DNA from: Cylicocyclus nassatus
Taxonomy: Eukaryota; Nematoda; Chromadorea; Rhabditida; Strongylidae
Assembly (NCBI GenBank): GCA_958299035.1
Contig: CATQJL010000316.1
Coordinates: 92,030,443 to 92,094,442 of the forward strand
Direction: 5' to 3'
Length of the DNA: 64,000 nt
Below the pieces are notes generated by a model. It saw only the letters and a list, made by a program, of their open reading frames with translations, made no database searches and had not been told where the DNA came from. Of the stretch, positions 46,130-57,028 are shown one piece after another (the stretch's first letter is position 1; the number at the start of each line of letters is the position of its first letter). Position numbers and translations under genes: made by a program.

Positions 46130-46560
46130 TCTATATAACTACAGCATACTTTTCCTTGTTGGATATCAACGTCAGTTTTTTTTTGCAAATTTCAAGCTAT
46201 GGGGCTGGGAGTTAGCACAGGGGAGGGGGAGGGGGGGGGGGAGTGAGCATGATGATTACGAATACAATACTAGTTTTTCAAATTATCAGTTACCCTATCG
46301 ATCAATTTTTTTACAAGTTTCGAGCTACTGGACTGGGACACAAGTTGCGTTCATATTGATCCGCAATCGTAAAACTTCGCGAACTTCCGAATCAGTAGAG
46401 CGCAGCCACAGGGGGTAAGTGAGCATCTAATCAAAAATAATAACCGCTCGCAAAAATATCCATTCTTTTTGTCGATTTTATCGATTTGAAAGTTTGAGCT
46501 ATGGAGCTGGTGTTGATGCTTTCTGTAACATCGCATTGATGAACTGTATTTTCTGCATAG
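46130..46560. repeat. Inverted fragments of the Helitron-type tandem unit
   Basis: GCTATGGGGCTGGGAGTTAGC, a G-run, and GAGCATGATGATTACGAATACAAT match the reverse complement of the 28370-28860 unit. Further partial units follow at about 46325 and 46500. Terminal TC/CTAG boundaries are not clear. Confidence 0.6.
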
Positions 46561-46569
46561 CCTCGGGAT

Positions 46570-46740
46570 CCCCGTCGGCTAAATGGTGAGCTACTCACTC
46601 TACTCACTCTAATCACTCAAGGGTGAGTGGTACCCGTGCCCAAGGAGTGTAGCCAATCGGCGACATCTCCTTTCAAGCACCTCGTATATATTGTGCCTTC
46701 TACTCGGTTCTCATCTGCCCCACTTGATACACAGCAAAGT
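46570..46740 (+). mobile_element. Truncated BEL-type LTR (second, older element)
   Basis: GTGAGCTACTCACTCT, GGTGAGTGGTACCCGTGC, GGAGTGTAGCCAATCGGCG and CTCCTTTCAAGCACC match the LTR of the element at 58792-63277 in order. The copy is shorter and diverged. The segment ending GCAAAG is followed by TGGTGCTTCGTCCAG, a mutated version of the primer site seen in the younger element. Confidence 0.8.
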
Positions 46741-47330
46741 GGTGCTTCGTCCAGTGAACTTCCTTGCAATTCCTCAGCGACTCCTTCACCTAAGGAACGA
46801 GAATTCAAACCTAAGACCCGCGTAGCAGTATCTGCACTGATTAGCTGAATCTTTCGGAGCTCTCTTTTTTAAGACGACCAGGAGGTGGTGAAAGCGTTAG
46901 TTAGCAGTATTTTTACTGGTTAATTGAACCTTTCTGAGCTCTCTTTTCGTAAGACGACCAGGGTTTAGTACAAGCATTAGTTGAAAGACTCTCACTGGTT
47001 TGAACCTTTCTTTCCGTAAGACGACCAGAAAGTAGTAAAGCGCTCGTTGTAAAGGTTCTCGCTATTGATTAGTTGAACTCTTCTGAGCTCTCTTTTCGTA
47101 AGGCAACATGAAGTTAATAAAAGCATCATTTACTCGAATCAACACTGTTGAATATTGAAACCCTCTGAGCTCTCTTGTCGTGAGACGACAAGAATTAGTA
47201 AAGAAAACAGCCAGTGAAGAATTGGTAAAGAAAATGTAAACTTCAACTGAACATTTCTGTGCTCTCCTTTCGTAATACGACCAGAGTTCAGTAAAGGACC
47301 AGTTGGCACAAACAAGTTCGAAGTTCACTC
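46741..47330 (+). repeat. Leader tandem repeats of the older BEL-type element
   Basis: The shared leader text (CCTAAGACCCGCGTAGCA) is followed by about six ~80-bp units containing TGAGCTCTCTTTTCGTAAG and ACGACCAG (about 46857, 46937, 47005, 47087, 47166, 47258). The younger element has a different repeat at the same place. No gag follows, so only LTR and leader remain. Confidence 0.75.
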
Positions 47331-48589
47331 AAAACTCGAGCTTCGATTGTCGTCAATCACAATTCGACGATCACACATAGTATACACATTGTTGAACTGT
47401 ATAAGTGCTATACACACAAATTTTGAATCGGCATTCATGGCAGTTAGCAATCTTCCTCTGGTTGGTACTGCGATAAGCTAGACCGCTGCTGGAAATACTA
47501 TACAATGATTGGTTCTACCATATCCCAATCCTCACACTACAACAAACGACAACTTCTTGACCCAACACTAATCTTTCCACTCACTAGTGCAATCACCTTG
47601 ATAACGCCTTCAATTGCGATGTCGAGCGGAAGTAATACTGCTACGATATCACGATGATCTTCACATTCACGTTCACATCACCTTTTCCAAATGCGACTGA
47701 AGAACAGCGTGCACTAGACCTCAGGCTCATTAACAGAAGTCCAGTCAACAAGTCAATTTCCTAAGCGCTTTTTTGAAACGTACTCAAAACTTTAATACAT
47801 CGAGAAATTTCAGGGTCGGTAGTAGTCTGATCGAAACTCGCAGCTACTCTGACTTAGCTCTGAGTTATATCTGAGCTGAGGCGCACCTTTCTTAACCCCT
47901 AAGCAAGTGCTTGAATGGACCAAATGTAGAAAGCGATGATATGGCAGGAGACTCACTCCGTAACCGGTATTTTACTCCTAGTAGGAAAACATCGTCGAAA
48001 TCGTTCTGCACAAAAACAGCGCCACCGAACGCGCAGCTGTGCTTTGCGACAACTTTGAGTTTGGTGCGCGTTACAATCTATCGTGAAATTCAGAGATAAC
48101 TCTGAGTTCGGTCAGAGAAGGAGAAATAGTGTGCAAAAGAAGAGGGGCAGCAAAAATGTCCTCCGGAGTACATTATGCTCGTACTTTCAGTAGGCATGAT
48201 GATGGGGAGGGGGGGGGGGGGGGGTGGTGCACCCGTATCTACGAAATTTTGAAATCTTGTAACCTTGATCCAGGGGGTTATTCGGTGCGCTGATCACGAA
48301 TATGGTACTCATTTTTCACTTTTTCAGTTGGAGTCATAAATCCGTGCATTATAAAGTCTAAGTTTATGTTTTGAAGTTGAGAAAACCATCAAAATCTGGC
48401 GTACTTAGATAGTGAAAATCGGTAGCAGCTAAATACTGCGAAAGAAATGGCGCCTCACGATTACTGCATAAACTATTGCGCCAGGACCTCAAAACATATA
48501 CACTCCCCATTGAGGGTTGCAGCTCGATAGAAACTCCTACAATGACATGCTATGCTTATGGAGTACCATCATTCAACGGTAATCGGATA
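47331..48589. other. Intergenic stretch, little assignable
   Basis: No credible gene. A long G-run lies at about 48205-48223 next to GGCATGATGATGG, resembling a piece of the Helitron-type unit. The text near 48275-48320 (TTATTCGGTGCGCTGATCACG) recurs near 63790 and is similar to 27460, indicating dispersed repeats. Confidence 0.4.
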
Positions 48590-48775
48590 GATATTCGAAT
48601 ATTCGATGTCCATCGAATGATTCGAATATTGGATGACTATCGAATGATCGAATTGAGACCATCGAATATTCGACTTAATTTTATTCGAAATCTGATTGAA
48701 TATTCGACTTTTCGAATCATTCGCATTCGAATGATCTATTCGAATGATCGAATAATCATTCGATTTGGTCCCAAG
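48590..48775. repeat. TTCGAA-rich block
   Basis: Within ~185 bp the words ATTCGAAT, ATCGAATG and GATTCGAA recur on both strands, more than ten times, in no fixed period. The flanks are loosely inverted (TATGGAGTACC at 48558, CCATACTCCATG at 48788). It may be a foldback with a self-complementary satellite core. Confidence 0.7.
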
Positions 48776-48864
48776 TATACTATAGTCCCATACTCCATGA
48801 TTGCGCGAAACTTCTGCGTTACCGCCGCTGTCCAGCAGCAAATCTTTTGCTCACAAGTTAAATA

Positions 48865-49300
48865 AGGTGACTTAGATTCGCGTTTTGAGATATGGCGCAT
48901 ATATTTGTAATCGGCTTCGAACGCTGATTTCAAATATACTGTCCTTAACTGCGGCGCATTATTCTAAAGCAAGTTATAAGCTTTTTCTGCAGGAGGTTGG
49001 CATAGTATTTGAGTTTGAAGAGCTGCCTGTAGATGGAAATCTGCCTTAAAACAGTGCTGGAATTCTAAAATAATATCAGATTGAGCCTTTTGTAACTAAC
49101 AAGAAACTTAACGCGTAAATCAGCACTTAGATGATGATACTGTACTGCCAGTAGGTCAAAGATTATGCAAATTTTCGGAAAAAATTGATAACTTGCTTCA
49201 GAATGATGTGCCGCAGCTAGGAGCAGCATAACTGGAATCAGCGTTCGAAGCTGATTCCAAATATATGTGTCTCATCTCAAAATCCGAATTCAAATTACCC
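48865..49300. mobile_element. Foldback element, family A sub-type (copy 8)
   Basis: CTTAGATTCGCGTTTTGAGA and CGGCTTCGAACGCTGATTTC on the left pair with GGAATCAGCGTTCGAAGCTG and TCTCATCTCAAAATCCGAAT on the right. It shares inner text with copy 4 (25572-26038). The terminal ACAAGG is degenerate. Confidence 0.7.
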
Positions 49301-49617
49301 AACTTCCGTCGTCAGCTCACTAGTGCATTTGTTGACTAATGACGTCTGAATGGCTCCCAGGTGGCACTCGTTTATTCGCATGTGACGCCCAACTAGTGGC
49401 AGAGCCGAGTCAAGCGCCCAGATCTGGGATCGGCCGCCGTTGTAATTTGTTCTTCTCGCTTCTCTCGCCCCGTTTCCCATTGTTTCGAAGAAATTCTTAC
49501 ATGCAATCGATACCCTCAGAGCTCTCAATTCTCCCAAGCTATCAGTTTTCGATTGATTGCAAAACTTTTGCTGTTTGTTTGCCTAAACCTCGAATCTTCA
49601 GTGCCCTCAATCTGCCC

Positions 49618-49646
49618 ATGTCCGCCGCTGATGTGCAGTTTGTCGG
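49618..49646 (+). CDS. Candidate host gene, exon 1 (MSAADVQFV...)
   Basis: The ATG at 49618 opens MSAADVQFV and the exon ends at a good donor (GG|GTGAGTATAT), leaving two bases. These combine with the single base opening exon 2 to keep frame. Two in-frame ATGs further upstream (49339, 49501) would lengthen the N-terminus; I prefer 49618 because the upstream residues look untranslated. Splicing is inferred from phase and splice-site quality, not from transcripts. Confidence 0.45.
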
Positions 49647-50560
49647 GTGAGTATATATTAGGTTGTTTATTGTATTAGTAGCTATTTGTTCTTTCCAAGA
49701 GGTAAAAACTGGATTATTCTTAGGGTTAGTTTTAAAATTGTTCATATGAATATAATTGAAAGAATTATGAAAATAAACAAAATTTATCGCGCCAAAATTA
49801 TTCCCAGAAAAGCAGTAGTAATTCAAAAATTATCATAGACGTTCGGATTGAGCTATAGCTTGAAAAAACATGGCGCAATTTTTAGCAAAACCACGGCTTA
49901 CACTTTTATGCTGTGCTCATTTGTAGATATTTTGATAGGTTTGGAAGAGGTTTTTTTTTGATTTTTGTAAACAACAAAATTCTATCTGTTTCTAACCCAC
50001 TGCACATATAATAAATGTGAAAACCCTGACAACTTTTCAGATTTGAGCATAACGTTCAGCGAAATGACCACAATCACTTGTAAAGTAGTGACTTATTAAG
50101 TATCTGTAGAAAGAGAAAGAGAAGTTGAGAAATTCTAGCAGATCATCATAAACAAGCGGATCATCGTAAACAAAGAATTCCATCCTTGCCCATAAACCCC
50201 AGTCCTTCGCATGCTAAAATGTTGTGTAAATGATATTTGAAAGGCGATAAACTTTTCCTAGTTCTTTAGAGAGTGTGAAGTAATTATGTTTGCTCACACT
50301 TCTCGGTTCAAAAAGAGCATAGAAAGCATATTATAGCGGATAGCCTGTTGAATTTCGCTAACTTCTGCCTTACTCATGGTTTGGCCAATCACAGCCGAGG
50401 TGTACTGACCAATCAGGGTACGGGAAGCGCTGGAGAGCGTCAAGAGGACCGTTTTCCGCTCCTATTCTCCATCACTCTTGGTTCACCGAGATAATGCACA
50501 AGTTGCTGTGGCAGCAATACGACTTTTTCTTACAATTAAAAAAATTTATCTTCTCGACAG

Positions 50561-50762
50561 GCACGCATACGAAAAGATTCAATGTCTGCAATGCGTTCAG
50601 TCAATCCAAACCTTCTATTACGTCCGCTTTACAGAGGAAGAAAAGGTATTCCGTGTTTTGCGTGAGCTACGTGAGCGAGCCGAAAGTGCGGACGTACGTG
50701 AAGACGTAGAAAAACTTGAAAAATTGCTCAACGACCCTCTATTCAGACAGTATAGTAGGAAG
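50561..50762 (+). CDS. Candidate host gene, exon 2 (L27-like helical segment)
   Basis: Acceptor TTATCTTCTCGACAG precedes the exon and donor AAG|GTGGGT follows. The 67 codons run HAYEKIQCLQ ... FTEEEKVFRVLRELRERA ... EKLEKLLNDPLFRQY. The spacing of leucines and the LEKLLNDPLF ending resemble the second half of L27 dimerisation domains, as in PATJ/MUPP1 and MAGUK scaffolds. That is a pattern match from memory, not a search. It is strongly helical and charged, unlike the shadow ORFs nearby. An alternative acceptor at 50633 (CGCTTTACAG) would drop the first 24 codons. Confidence 0.6.
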
Positions 50763-50834
50763 GTGGGTGGAAAGTAGGATGAGGTTTCAGGCGTTTAATG
50801 TTAGGCATTTATACGAAATAAAATTTTGTTTCAG

Positions 50835-50874
50835 TCAACTACGGACGAAAACACGGAAACGCCAAAAAAAGAAA
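50835..50874 (+). CDS. Candidate host gene, exon 3
   Basis: A short exon (STTDENTETPKKE plus one base) lies between the nematode-type acceptor TTTTGTTTCAG and the donor GAAA|GTGAGT. Intron 2 is only 72 bp, a typical nematode size. The hydrophilic Ser/Thr/Glu/Lys content suits a linker. Phase matches exon 2 (0) and exon 4 (1). Confidence 0.5.
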
Positions 50875-51485
50875 GTGAGTTTGTCATTCATTTATATCAG
50901 GTTGGAACGTAATTGCACCGAAGATCTTGGGAAATTGTAAGCTCTTTTGAAATCGATGAAGGCTGATAAACACAAACTCTCAAAATTCATTTGTTTGATT
51001 TTCGATTGCTGAATATGCTGAAATTCTAGTTTAAGATTTATGACCTACTTTTTTCAATGGGAAGAATTTGTGCTAACTTGATCTTCCTAAGATAGTTCCT
51101 CAGTTAGCACAAGCTCTATATTCTAATCCTGTATTCCTACGAAATTTGTGATCTTTCTTTTTTCGAATTTGTATTTTGTCTAGATTAGAATTTTGGATAT
51201 GCATGATAAAACACACGTAAATTGCAAGCAACAGAACAAATATTTCAAAGATTGAAATGGTTGCTTGAACATTTGATGATTTTTTTTTGCAGTTTTTGAT
51301 GCCAGACCTATGTTTCAACCTAATACGATGCAAAAGTAAGAATATTCCTCGAACTATGAGAAACTTTTAGAAGCCCTGTTCGTGGGCATGTAACCTTAAA
51401 TTTTTAAGAAAAGGGAGTGCAGCCGCAGCCATGCCTCGCAATTTTTTCTTCTCAAAGCTAGTTTAAATTTTCATAAAATTACAAA

Positions 51486-51732
51486 CAGGGCTCGGCACGA
51501 GGTGGCTAGATGAAAATGGAAAAAACGAAGTCCCCTTTGACCAACCAAATTTCCTCTAAAAGCCTGAAAAATTAATTCCCCAAAATCCCTCAAAAAACGA
51601 AACGTCGACTAAAAAAACGTCGCCAATTCGCCAATTTTGCGTCTCTCTTCGGTCACAAAAACGAAGCCCCCTTTGTTTTTCCTCCCAAAAACGATATCCA
51701 GATTGCTTGTAAGCCACCTGTGCCGAGCCCTG
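51486..51732. mobile_element. hAT-like MITE, 247 bp
   Basis: CAGGGCTCGGCACGAGGTGG pairs with the right terminus CCACCTGTGCCGAGCCCTG. An exact 8-bp duplication ATTACAAA flanks it (51478-51485 and 51733-51740). The interior repeats AAAACGAAG(T/C)CCCCTTTG on both sides. A fragment of the same family lies at 44392. Confidence 0.93.
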
Positions 51733-51787
51733 ATTACAAAAAATATTACAATCGTTCACAAGTAAGGAAAAGTTAATTTAACAACTG

Positions 51788-52204
51788 CATAAAGGCAGTG
51801 GCTGGGGTAATTGCAACTGCACGCTTTTGTTCCTCCTTGACTTTCTGGATGCGTATAGACCAGAGTTGCGCTTGGAAAGTCAAAAAAATGCTTTTTATGG
51901 CGTTCTCCGGCCTTGATTGCCAAGGAGGCTGGAGCTGACATTCTCGCCGAAAACAGTGACTGGCTGCAGGAGACTGTAATACCACTCATTTTGGCGGCAA
52001 TTGGCTGATTCGCCCGGGCAGCCAATCGCGACTCGGTTGCGGAAATCTTCGCTCCAGCCTCCTCGGCAATCTCCAAGGCCTGAGAACGCCACAAAAAGCA
52101 CTTTTTTGACTTTTCAAGCACAGCTCTGGACTAAACGCATCCTGAAGGCTAAGGAAGAACAGAAAGCGCGTAGTTGCAATTTCCTCAGCCACTGCCTCTA
52201 AAGG
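51788..52204. mobile_element. Foldback, ~417 bp, with ORF-bearing arms
   Basis: The arms (about 51788-51945 and 52050-52204) pair closely: GGCAGTGGCTG, GCAACTGCACGC / GCGCGTAGTTGC, and GTCAAAAAA(A/G)TGCTTTT(T/G)TGGCG. Both arms read KSKKCFLWRSQALEIAEEAG-like on the minus and plus strands respectively. This suggests the element was assembled from a piece of a former gene or transposon. Confidence 0.75.
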
Positions 52205-52548
52205 CACCGTACACCCAGATTCTCGACTCCCATGTTTTTGTCGTTCTTTCTCATGTCCCTGATTCCGAATGTCAAGTCGTAAATCTGCAATAGCCCTGGC
52301 AATCCCCGTTCCGCAGAACCCGCAGGGCGATTCTCCGAAACGGTGATTGGTTGGGTGGTACGGATGGGGACGAGCCAAACAAAGGGGAGGAGCCAACGTG
52401 GCGAGTCCGTCATCCGAAGCGACTTTTGAGGCAATTTTCTCGCTTCGAAGCAACTTTTGGCAACATGAGTTGGGCAGGTATACAGTTGGGGACCCCGCCA
52501 CCGTTAGGCATCAAAATCTCATTGACTCCAATTTGAGTGGACGGTGCC
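52204..52548. mobile_element. Foldback family N (copy 5)
   Basis: GGCACCGTACACCCAGATT at the left faces AATTTGAGTGGACGGTGCC at the right. The inner arm includes TTGGGGACCCCGCCACCG. It directly abuts the preceding foldback. Confidence 0.75.
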
Positions 52549-53068
52549 CTTAACTCGTGTAGGAAGGTTGCTTTGCACTTTTTAGTTCAATTAAAATTTC
52601 TCAATTCATCACGCGAAGTTCGAAAATTCGTCATAACTTTTTCATCGTCGGAGAAAAAGGGCTCGTCATGAACTCAATCATGTGTTTTCTCTGTCAGGTG
52701 TAGGGATGAAATTTCAGACGACAAGAATTACCTAGTCAACGAACGAATGCACTCCTGATAAACAGAGTCAGGGCCGAGCTAACCCGTGCAAGCGCCGATC
52801 GATCAAGGGGCACGTATACTTGGGCGCTGGCACGGCGTTGACACGGCGCTGCCTCCGTTGCAGCGCAGCAAAAGAGTGCTTGAACTTCAGGCTGCCAAAA
52901 CTGGTATGCGCCAGTTTTGGCAGCCTGAAGTACAAGCAGTCTTTTTTGTGGCCAAAAGATAAATGTGTTCATTTTATTGGCGTATCCTATTCGCACTGAA
53001 CTGATTTCTGATTGTCTTATATCACAAATCGATTCATATAGTTTAAGAAAATATAAAGTATCCTTTAG

Positions 53069-53142
53069 GTAAATCATCTCTAACGCAGTACCTTCGCGAC
53101 AGCGTCGAGAAGGATCTTCTCGAACAGCTGAAAGACAACCAG
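53069..53142 (+). CDS. Candidate host gene, exon 4 (amphipathic helix)
   Basis: Acceptor TATCCTTTAG, donor CAG|GTCAGT. The exon supplies two bases that complete the codon begun in exon 3, then 24 codons: KSSLTQYLRDSVEKDLLEQL then KDNQ. The heptad-like leucines suggest another helix. An alternative acceptor at 53085 (CTAACGCAG) would keep the downstream frame but break the junction with exon 3. The intron before it is 2.2 kb and filled with MITEs. Confidence 0.55.
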
Positions 53143-54304
53143 GTCAGTTTTCGACTTTTCTTCGGAGTGGCACTTCTAGAAAAATTTTCGAAATATGTTG
53201 TAAAAGTATATGTATATCGTATCATTTTCAATTTTGTTGTAAGATTGACTTCTTGATTATTTGATTAAGCCACAAAATGAGTTCAACAATACCGGCTAGG
53301 TCTTCCTGCTTATCATTAATAAATTAGTGCTTCATTTGAAATCCGCAAAAAATTAGCTGCCATGCTTGCCAATATTAGTTCTTCTTCTTTGACGCTTAAC
53401 TTGATCCTGAGAGATTTTCGATCATCTGGGCTTTGGCGGATTAAATAAAAAATACTTAGCTGCTTTCCACGGTTATTTGCTTCTAGCTGGTGCTTGTTCT
53501 TGTGATAATATTATCAATTCATGGCTAATTCCAGTTACCAACAAGGAAACATATATGAATTATTGTCGAAATAACAGATTTACTTATGTATCTCCACATT
53601 TTGATAAGCTCTGTCTGAATAACTCTCGTAAACTAATAACAACATTTTATTTCATTGCTTGTTTGCATTATTTCTCGTATTCTTGTGGAGCATCCATACC
53701 ATTCCTTCATTACTTTGTTTTCCCACGTGTTTGTAGAAAACTACTCCTGTCTCCTGATTGAATCTTGGAAGCTCATATAGCTTTCGTCGCTCTCTTTACG
53801 CCTGAATACGTTTTCCTTACCGGTCACTCATGCTATTTCCATTTTGGAACGTTTCTTCACATTAGTGATGCGAGCATTATGACAGAAGTCAAGTATTCAA
53901 CAATTCTTCTCCTTTTTCAGTCAAAGCAGACTATGCAAAAACGACAGAAATAGTAATATCATTCAATCAGCATCCTCTTTAGAGCCTGAATGTATATAAG
54001 CTCTTATACATGAAAACCTATACAGCAAGCAGGCACGTAGTATTAGTTTCTCACTTGAACAGCAATAAACGACCACAGTCCTAGCCGCATGAAAATAAAG
54101 CTGAACGCACTTCCGTATTATGTATTTACTGTCCAACCTTTCCTAATTATGTAGTGAAATTTTTGGCAGATCACGCCTGAGTAATGTAATAAACAAAAAT
54201 ATACAGGCCGTCTCGATGTGGTCAGAGCTCGAGCGGTTTGTTCCTTCACGGTTTGTTCCTCATCGTTCTTTTCTTGCGCCGCGTCCACGAATTATCCGTG
54301 AGTA

Positions 54305-54640
54305 CAGTGGCGGTCCCAGTATTCGCGTCCGAGGAAGGGTGTAAAAAAACTTTTCAGTTGAAGAGCGTGGCGTTAGCCATCCACTCCAAGATTTTTGGAA
54401 TGGTTCTCAAAGTTTTTGCGGGCCCATAACCTTAAAATCTAGAGAAAAGGCGGCAGCCACGCTCCCGAAAAATTTTTTCCTTATGAAGCTAGTTTGAATT
54501 TTTATTTAGGAGAACAAACAAGTCACTTGCACATTCATGACCCAAGTAAGTAACTTTCGAAAAATTCGCGACACATCCTCGGGTGGAGGGGGACGCCCCC
54601 TCCCCCCTCCCCCCCCCCCCCCCCACCTGTCTGAGCATAT
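54305..54640. mobile_element. Decayed hAT-like MITE, family H (copy 3)
   Basis: CAGTGGCGGTCCCAG at the left, then text matching the other copies (AAGCTAGTTTGAATTTTTAT, CGAAAAATTCGCGACAC, a long C-run at 54601-54625). The right terminus CGCCACTG is not recognisable. Confidence 0.55.
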
Positions 54641-55971
54641 CCCGCATTTTTACAGTGACTGAGAACTTCTGGGGCGTCGGAAAGTACCCAGAGATACTAT
54701 GCGAACGCGGCGCAAGGTGCTGCGAGGTGGCCGTGAAGGCTCGAAACATTGCAGCTCTGACGTTCAGATTGAGAACCTAAATGAATATAATTGAAAGCTG
54801 TGTATTATAGATTTATGTAATGTTAGTTTATGAACATTGTACGTCCGTACCCTTGGGATTGCAGAAGCTTTATAAAGTTAGTACTGATTTATATTACAGC
54901 GCGCGTTGCTGAACTTCTTCAGTATAAGTGCCCTTGTAAGATTTCATGACAAAAAAGAAGGTTGGCCATATTACACTCACGCTAAGATGGTGTTGATCTA
55001 ACGCATGCTGGAAAAATTGAATATTCGTATTGATTCTAAGTTCAATATCAGACCTTGGCATGGGAGGGCATCTAAATTTTGCAAGTTCTTATTTAAAAAG
55101 GCAAAAGAAACCTATTTTGTCGCTAGCAGCTCAGGTAACTTTCTAGGTGGATCACATATTTCATTCACATAGATTCACATATGTTTTAAGATTCTTTGTA
55201 GCTACAGCACCTGTGCCGCGTTTCAAAAATGTTTAACGCAATGCCGGAATCGCAGTGCTATAACTTTTTCAGATTACTATCGAGCTCTGATTTGAGTAAT
55301 TGTAAGCAGCACTGTCTGATGCATGTGACAGTATGTTCAAACCTTAGAAAGTTTACAATTTTTTTGTTTTACAGCGACCTGGACGCGATGTTATTTGATA
55401 GTATGCTTGAAAATTGAAAAAGTCGTAATTTTTTTCTGTGCGCACAGCGAACGCGATGTTGCGTCAGAATGCCGCAATGAATTAACATTCTATAAAGCTA
55501 CTCTTTTTGATTTTCGTTTTTAAATCTGGATTCAGCACTGCTTGCATTCGATCATAGAAAAAGTCGATTTTTTCGTGTGTCGCAAGGCGCAATACTTTTT
55601 TGCGTCGGAAGTGCGGCATTGATATGACTGCCTTCATAATCATAGAAGAATTTCATCTACCTTGTTGTATCAGTGTCTTTTCAATATACACTAGTGTGTT
55701 TGAAAGCCAAAAACCTCAGTTTTGTTTGAATTGCAAGCTCCAATTCTTATCGTTTCCTCCTTCTGCACTGATAAGCAAATAACGATGGAAAGCACTAATT
55801 ACGATTATGTACCTCAAATTTTGTACGATAAATTCGAAAATCTTTGGTATGTAATATAAGGGAAAAATCACGCTGCTGATGTTGGTGGCAGCTCAGATGG
55901 CTTTTTAGGTGGGTCACACCCTCCATTCACCTAGATTCACGTTTTCATGAATCGCATGTATTAGGTCATTC

Positions 55972-56783
55972 CAAAAGTAATTTCGCTTTTTTCAAAGGGG
56001 CGCCAGATTTGATGGAATGAATAATTTTAAGATCTTGGTAGCATTCGAAACAGCATTTCATCCTCTCTCTAAGCTTTATGAAAATGTTGCAGCGCAATCA
56101 ATGAGCTTTCAGAAAATAACAGAAATCTGCGACCAATGCTTTTTGAGATGGTTTAGTTTCACAATTTTTCCAAATTTTTATGTCAAGCCTCCAAAGGAGA
56201 CCAAGTAACGATTCGACAGAGCAGACCTTATAGGATACAGCACAACTTTTTTCTCTTTTTCATAGCTCGCCATGATTTTCAAAAGATTTTTGATCAAAAC
56301 CACCGGATTTTGGCAGGCTTACGCCAGCCACAGTCGCATCGAACATCAGTCGTTATTCGGAATTTGAGACTATCAAGATAATACTATGATTTAGCACTAA
56401 TTTTAAAAAGCGAATGAGAGTTTACGGATTCGATTCTCTAAGCTTTATGAAAATGTTGCAGTCGAAATTCTGTTAAAAAAGTAGACAAGCTGTAAAAAGG
56501 AGAAAAAAAATTGTTTTGCCTCCTGTAGGATTTGCTTTATAGATGCGTTGCTTTTGCTTCTTCGGATGGTCGTATAAAAGTTTGAAAAAATTGTGAAACT
56601 TGACCATCTCAAATTGCATGGGTCGATTTTGGTTATTTTCTGAAAGCTCATTAATTGTGCTGCAACATTTTCATACCCCTTAGATGGAAGATGGTTCGAA
56701 TGCTACCAGGATCTCTTAGAAATCTTCATTCCATCAAATGTGGCGCCCATTGAAAAAAGCGAAGTTACTTTTGGAATGACCTA
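55972..56783. mobile_element. Mariner-end MITE, family C (copy 3, best preserved)
   Basis: The left end TAGGTCATTCCAAAAGTAAT and its complement at the right (TTACTTTTGGAATGACCTA) are flanked by TA. The arms extend over ~110 bp through GGCGCCAGATTTGATGGAAT. The ends match almost exactly, so it is younger than copies 1 and 2. A partly repeated inner block (TCTAAGCTTTATGAAAATG) occurs at 56069 and 56437. Confidence 0.9.
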
Positions 56784-56918
56784 TTACATACTGCGTATAC
56801 ATAATTCTTGCGCATACACACTAAATGAGTTCTATGCTAGGAAATCCTACCATCACATACACATTATAACTTGGTAATTCTTTTGCAAGCTACAAAAACT
56901 TGAAGTTTTCCTTTTCAG

Positions 56919-57028
56919 AAACTGCACTTTGTCGACTTCGATGTGTCATCATTGAAGCTCGAAGTGCTAGATCCGCGACGAGACGATCGTTTCTTGCTGA
57001 TCGCCGGACCTAAGGACGTTAAAGCCAG
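56919..57028 (+). CDS. Candidate host gene, exon 5; gene continues or is incomplete
   Basis: Acceptor TTTTCCTTTTCAG is excellent. The exon reads KLHFVDFDVSSLKLEVLD, then PRRDDRFLLIAGPKDVKA, ending with two bases before GTCCAC, a weak donor. If not spliced there, the frame runs on through a C-run to a stop at 57143. It joins exon 4 in phase 0. I cannot identify the family; the beta-strand-like alternation suggests the start of a folded domain. No following exon was found before the retrotransposon at 58792. Confidence 0.5.

Larger units (their letters stand above)
50875..53068 (+). other. Intron 3 of the candidate gene, MITE-filled
   Basis: Within 2.2 kb it holds a complete hAT-like MITE (51486-51732), a long foldback (51788-52204) and an abutting family N foldback (52204-52548). 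The remainder has no credible coding. Note the hairpin at about 52878-52930 (TTCAGGCTGCCAAAACTGG facing its complement). Confidence 0.5.
53143..56918 (+). other. Intron 4 of the candidate gene, MITE-rich
   Basis: 3.8 kb including a dispersed repeat shared with 12076-12180 (at 54108-54207), a decayed family H MITE (about 54305-54640) and a complete family C MITE (55972-56783). Short ORFs have no family support. Confidence 0.45.

Noticed and set aside
48476..48865. 129-codon ORF rich in Ile/Arg
   Set aside because: It is produced by the TTCGAAT-rich repeat, which is open on both strands; composition follows the repeat, not a protein.
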